Below, in pieces: positions 6,424-6,624 of a stretch of 6,624 bases of DNA. The notes below the pieces were generated by a model that did not search any database, was not told where the DNA came from, and saw only the letters and a program-made list of their open reading frames with translations. The stretch's first letter is position 1, and every line of letters starts with the position of its first letter. This DNA is from Clostridia bacterium (lineage in GTDB: Bacteria; Bacillota; Clostridia; Oscillospirales; CAG-272), in NCBI GenBank assembly GCA_017504335.1, contig JAFVRI010000027.1:1-6624 (forward strand), read 5' to 3'. The position numbers were made by a program, and so were the translations under genes.

Positions 6424-6624
6424 TTAGTGAAGAATGCAACGCTCGGTATCCTTGTCGAATACGTGGAGTCTGGACATATCGAACGCGATCTTGATCTTAT
6501 CGCCGGCTCTGGACTGAGAACGGGAAGATACACGTGCGATCAGGTGGGTCTCCTCGCCAACATTCAGGTACAGGTAAATCTCTGCACCCATCAACTCGGT
6601 TACGTCAACGTCTACCTCGATGCA
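6424..6624 (-). CDS. ugpC: C-terminal part of a UgpC/MsmK-type sugar ABC transporter ATP-binding protein (partial)
   Basis: The minus strand is open from the window edge to a TAA at 6426-6424 and gives the last 66 residues. They match the C-terminal regulatory OB/TOBE region of MalK/UgpC/MsmK ATPases: VTELMGAEIYLYL (8-20), IARVSSR (29-35), AGDKIKIAFD (40-49) and LHVFDKDTE (53-61). In Bacillota one such ATPase often energises several carbohydrate importers. The Walker A, signature and Walker B motifs would lie outside the window and cannot be checked. The gene is followed by its own terminator. Calling it ugpC rather than msmK is convention; the transported sugar cannot be read from this part. 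Confidence 0.88.
   Translation of the reverse strand, partial: CIEVDVDVTELMGAEIYLYLNVGEETHLIARVSSRSQSRAGDKIKIAFDMSRLHVFDKDTERCILH

Overview
The window looks like a chromosomal segment of a Gram-positive, anaerobic, clostridia-type bacterium (Bacillota), plausibly a gut or fermentative carbohydrate user. The reasons are a cysteine-anchored lipoprotein with a long Glu/Ser/Thr linker, sigma-A-type promoters with extended -10 boxes, AAAGG-type ribosome binding sites, compact U-tailed terminators, and a UgpC/MsmK-type sugar ABC transporter ATPase. The taxonomy is inference; no rRNA or other marker gene is present.

Layout, left to right. (1) Positions 1-113 (+) hold the last 36 codons of a membrane protein, best read as a YeiH/UPF0324 family transporter, followed by a hairpin terminator (about 123-179). 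(2) A consensus promoter (202-231) drives 276-2810 (+), an 844-residue lipoprotein. It has a repeat-containing acidic linker, two apparently duplicated alpha/beta modules, one further unassigned domain, and a C-terminal ComEC-like metallo-beta-lactamase (MBL) domain. (3) A perfect 19-bp stem at 2813-2854 sits between convergent genes and can serve as terminator for both. (4) 2857-5031 (-) is a 724-residue GH3 beta-glucosidase of the BglX type without a signal peptide, with its own promoter (5087-5115). (5) 5178-6311 (-) is a divergent iron-type alcohol dehydrogenase that keeps its metal ligands but not the usual nucleotide-binding motifs; it ends in its own terminator (5128-5176). (6) 6424-6624 (-) is the 3' end of a UgpC/MsmK-type ABC ATPase, ending in a terminator at 6379-6414.

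The right half fits carbohydrate use: the ATPase energises sugar uptake, and the cytoplasmic GH3 enzyme would split imported oligosaccharides. Terminators separate these genes, so they are neighbours rather than a clear operon. The lipoprotein is the least explained gene. It places a ComEC-type hydrolase domain outside the membrane on a slippage-prone tether, behind a duplicated module. I see no CRISPR array, tRNA, rRNA, integrase, transposase or defence system. The most unusual items are the lipoprotein architecture and the eroded cofactor motifs of the dehydrogenase.
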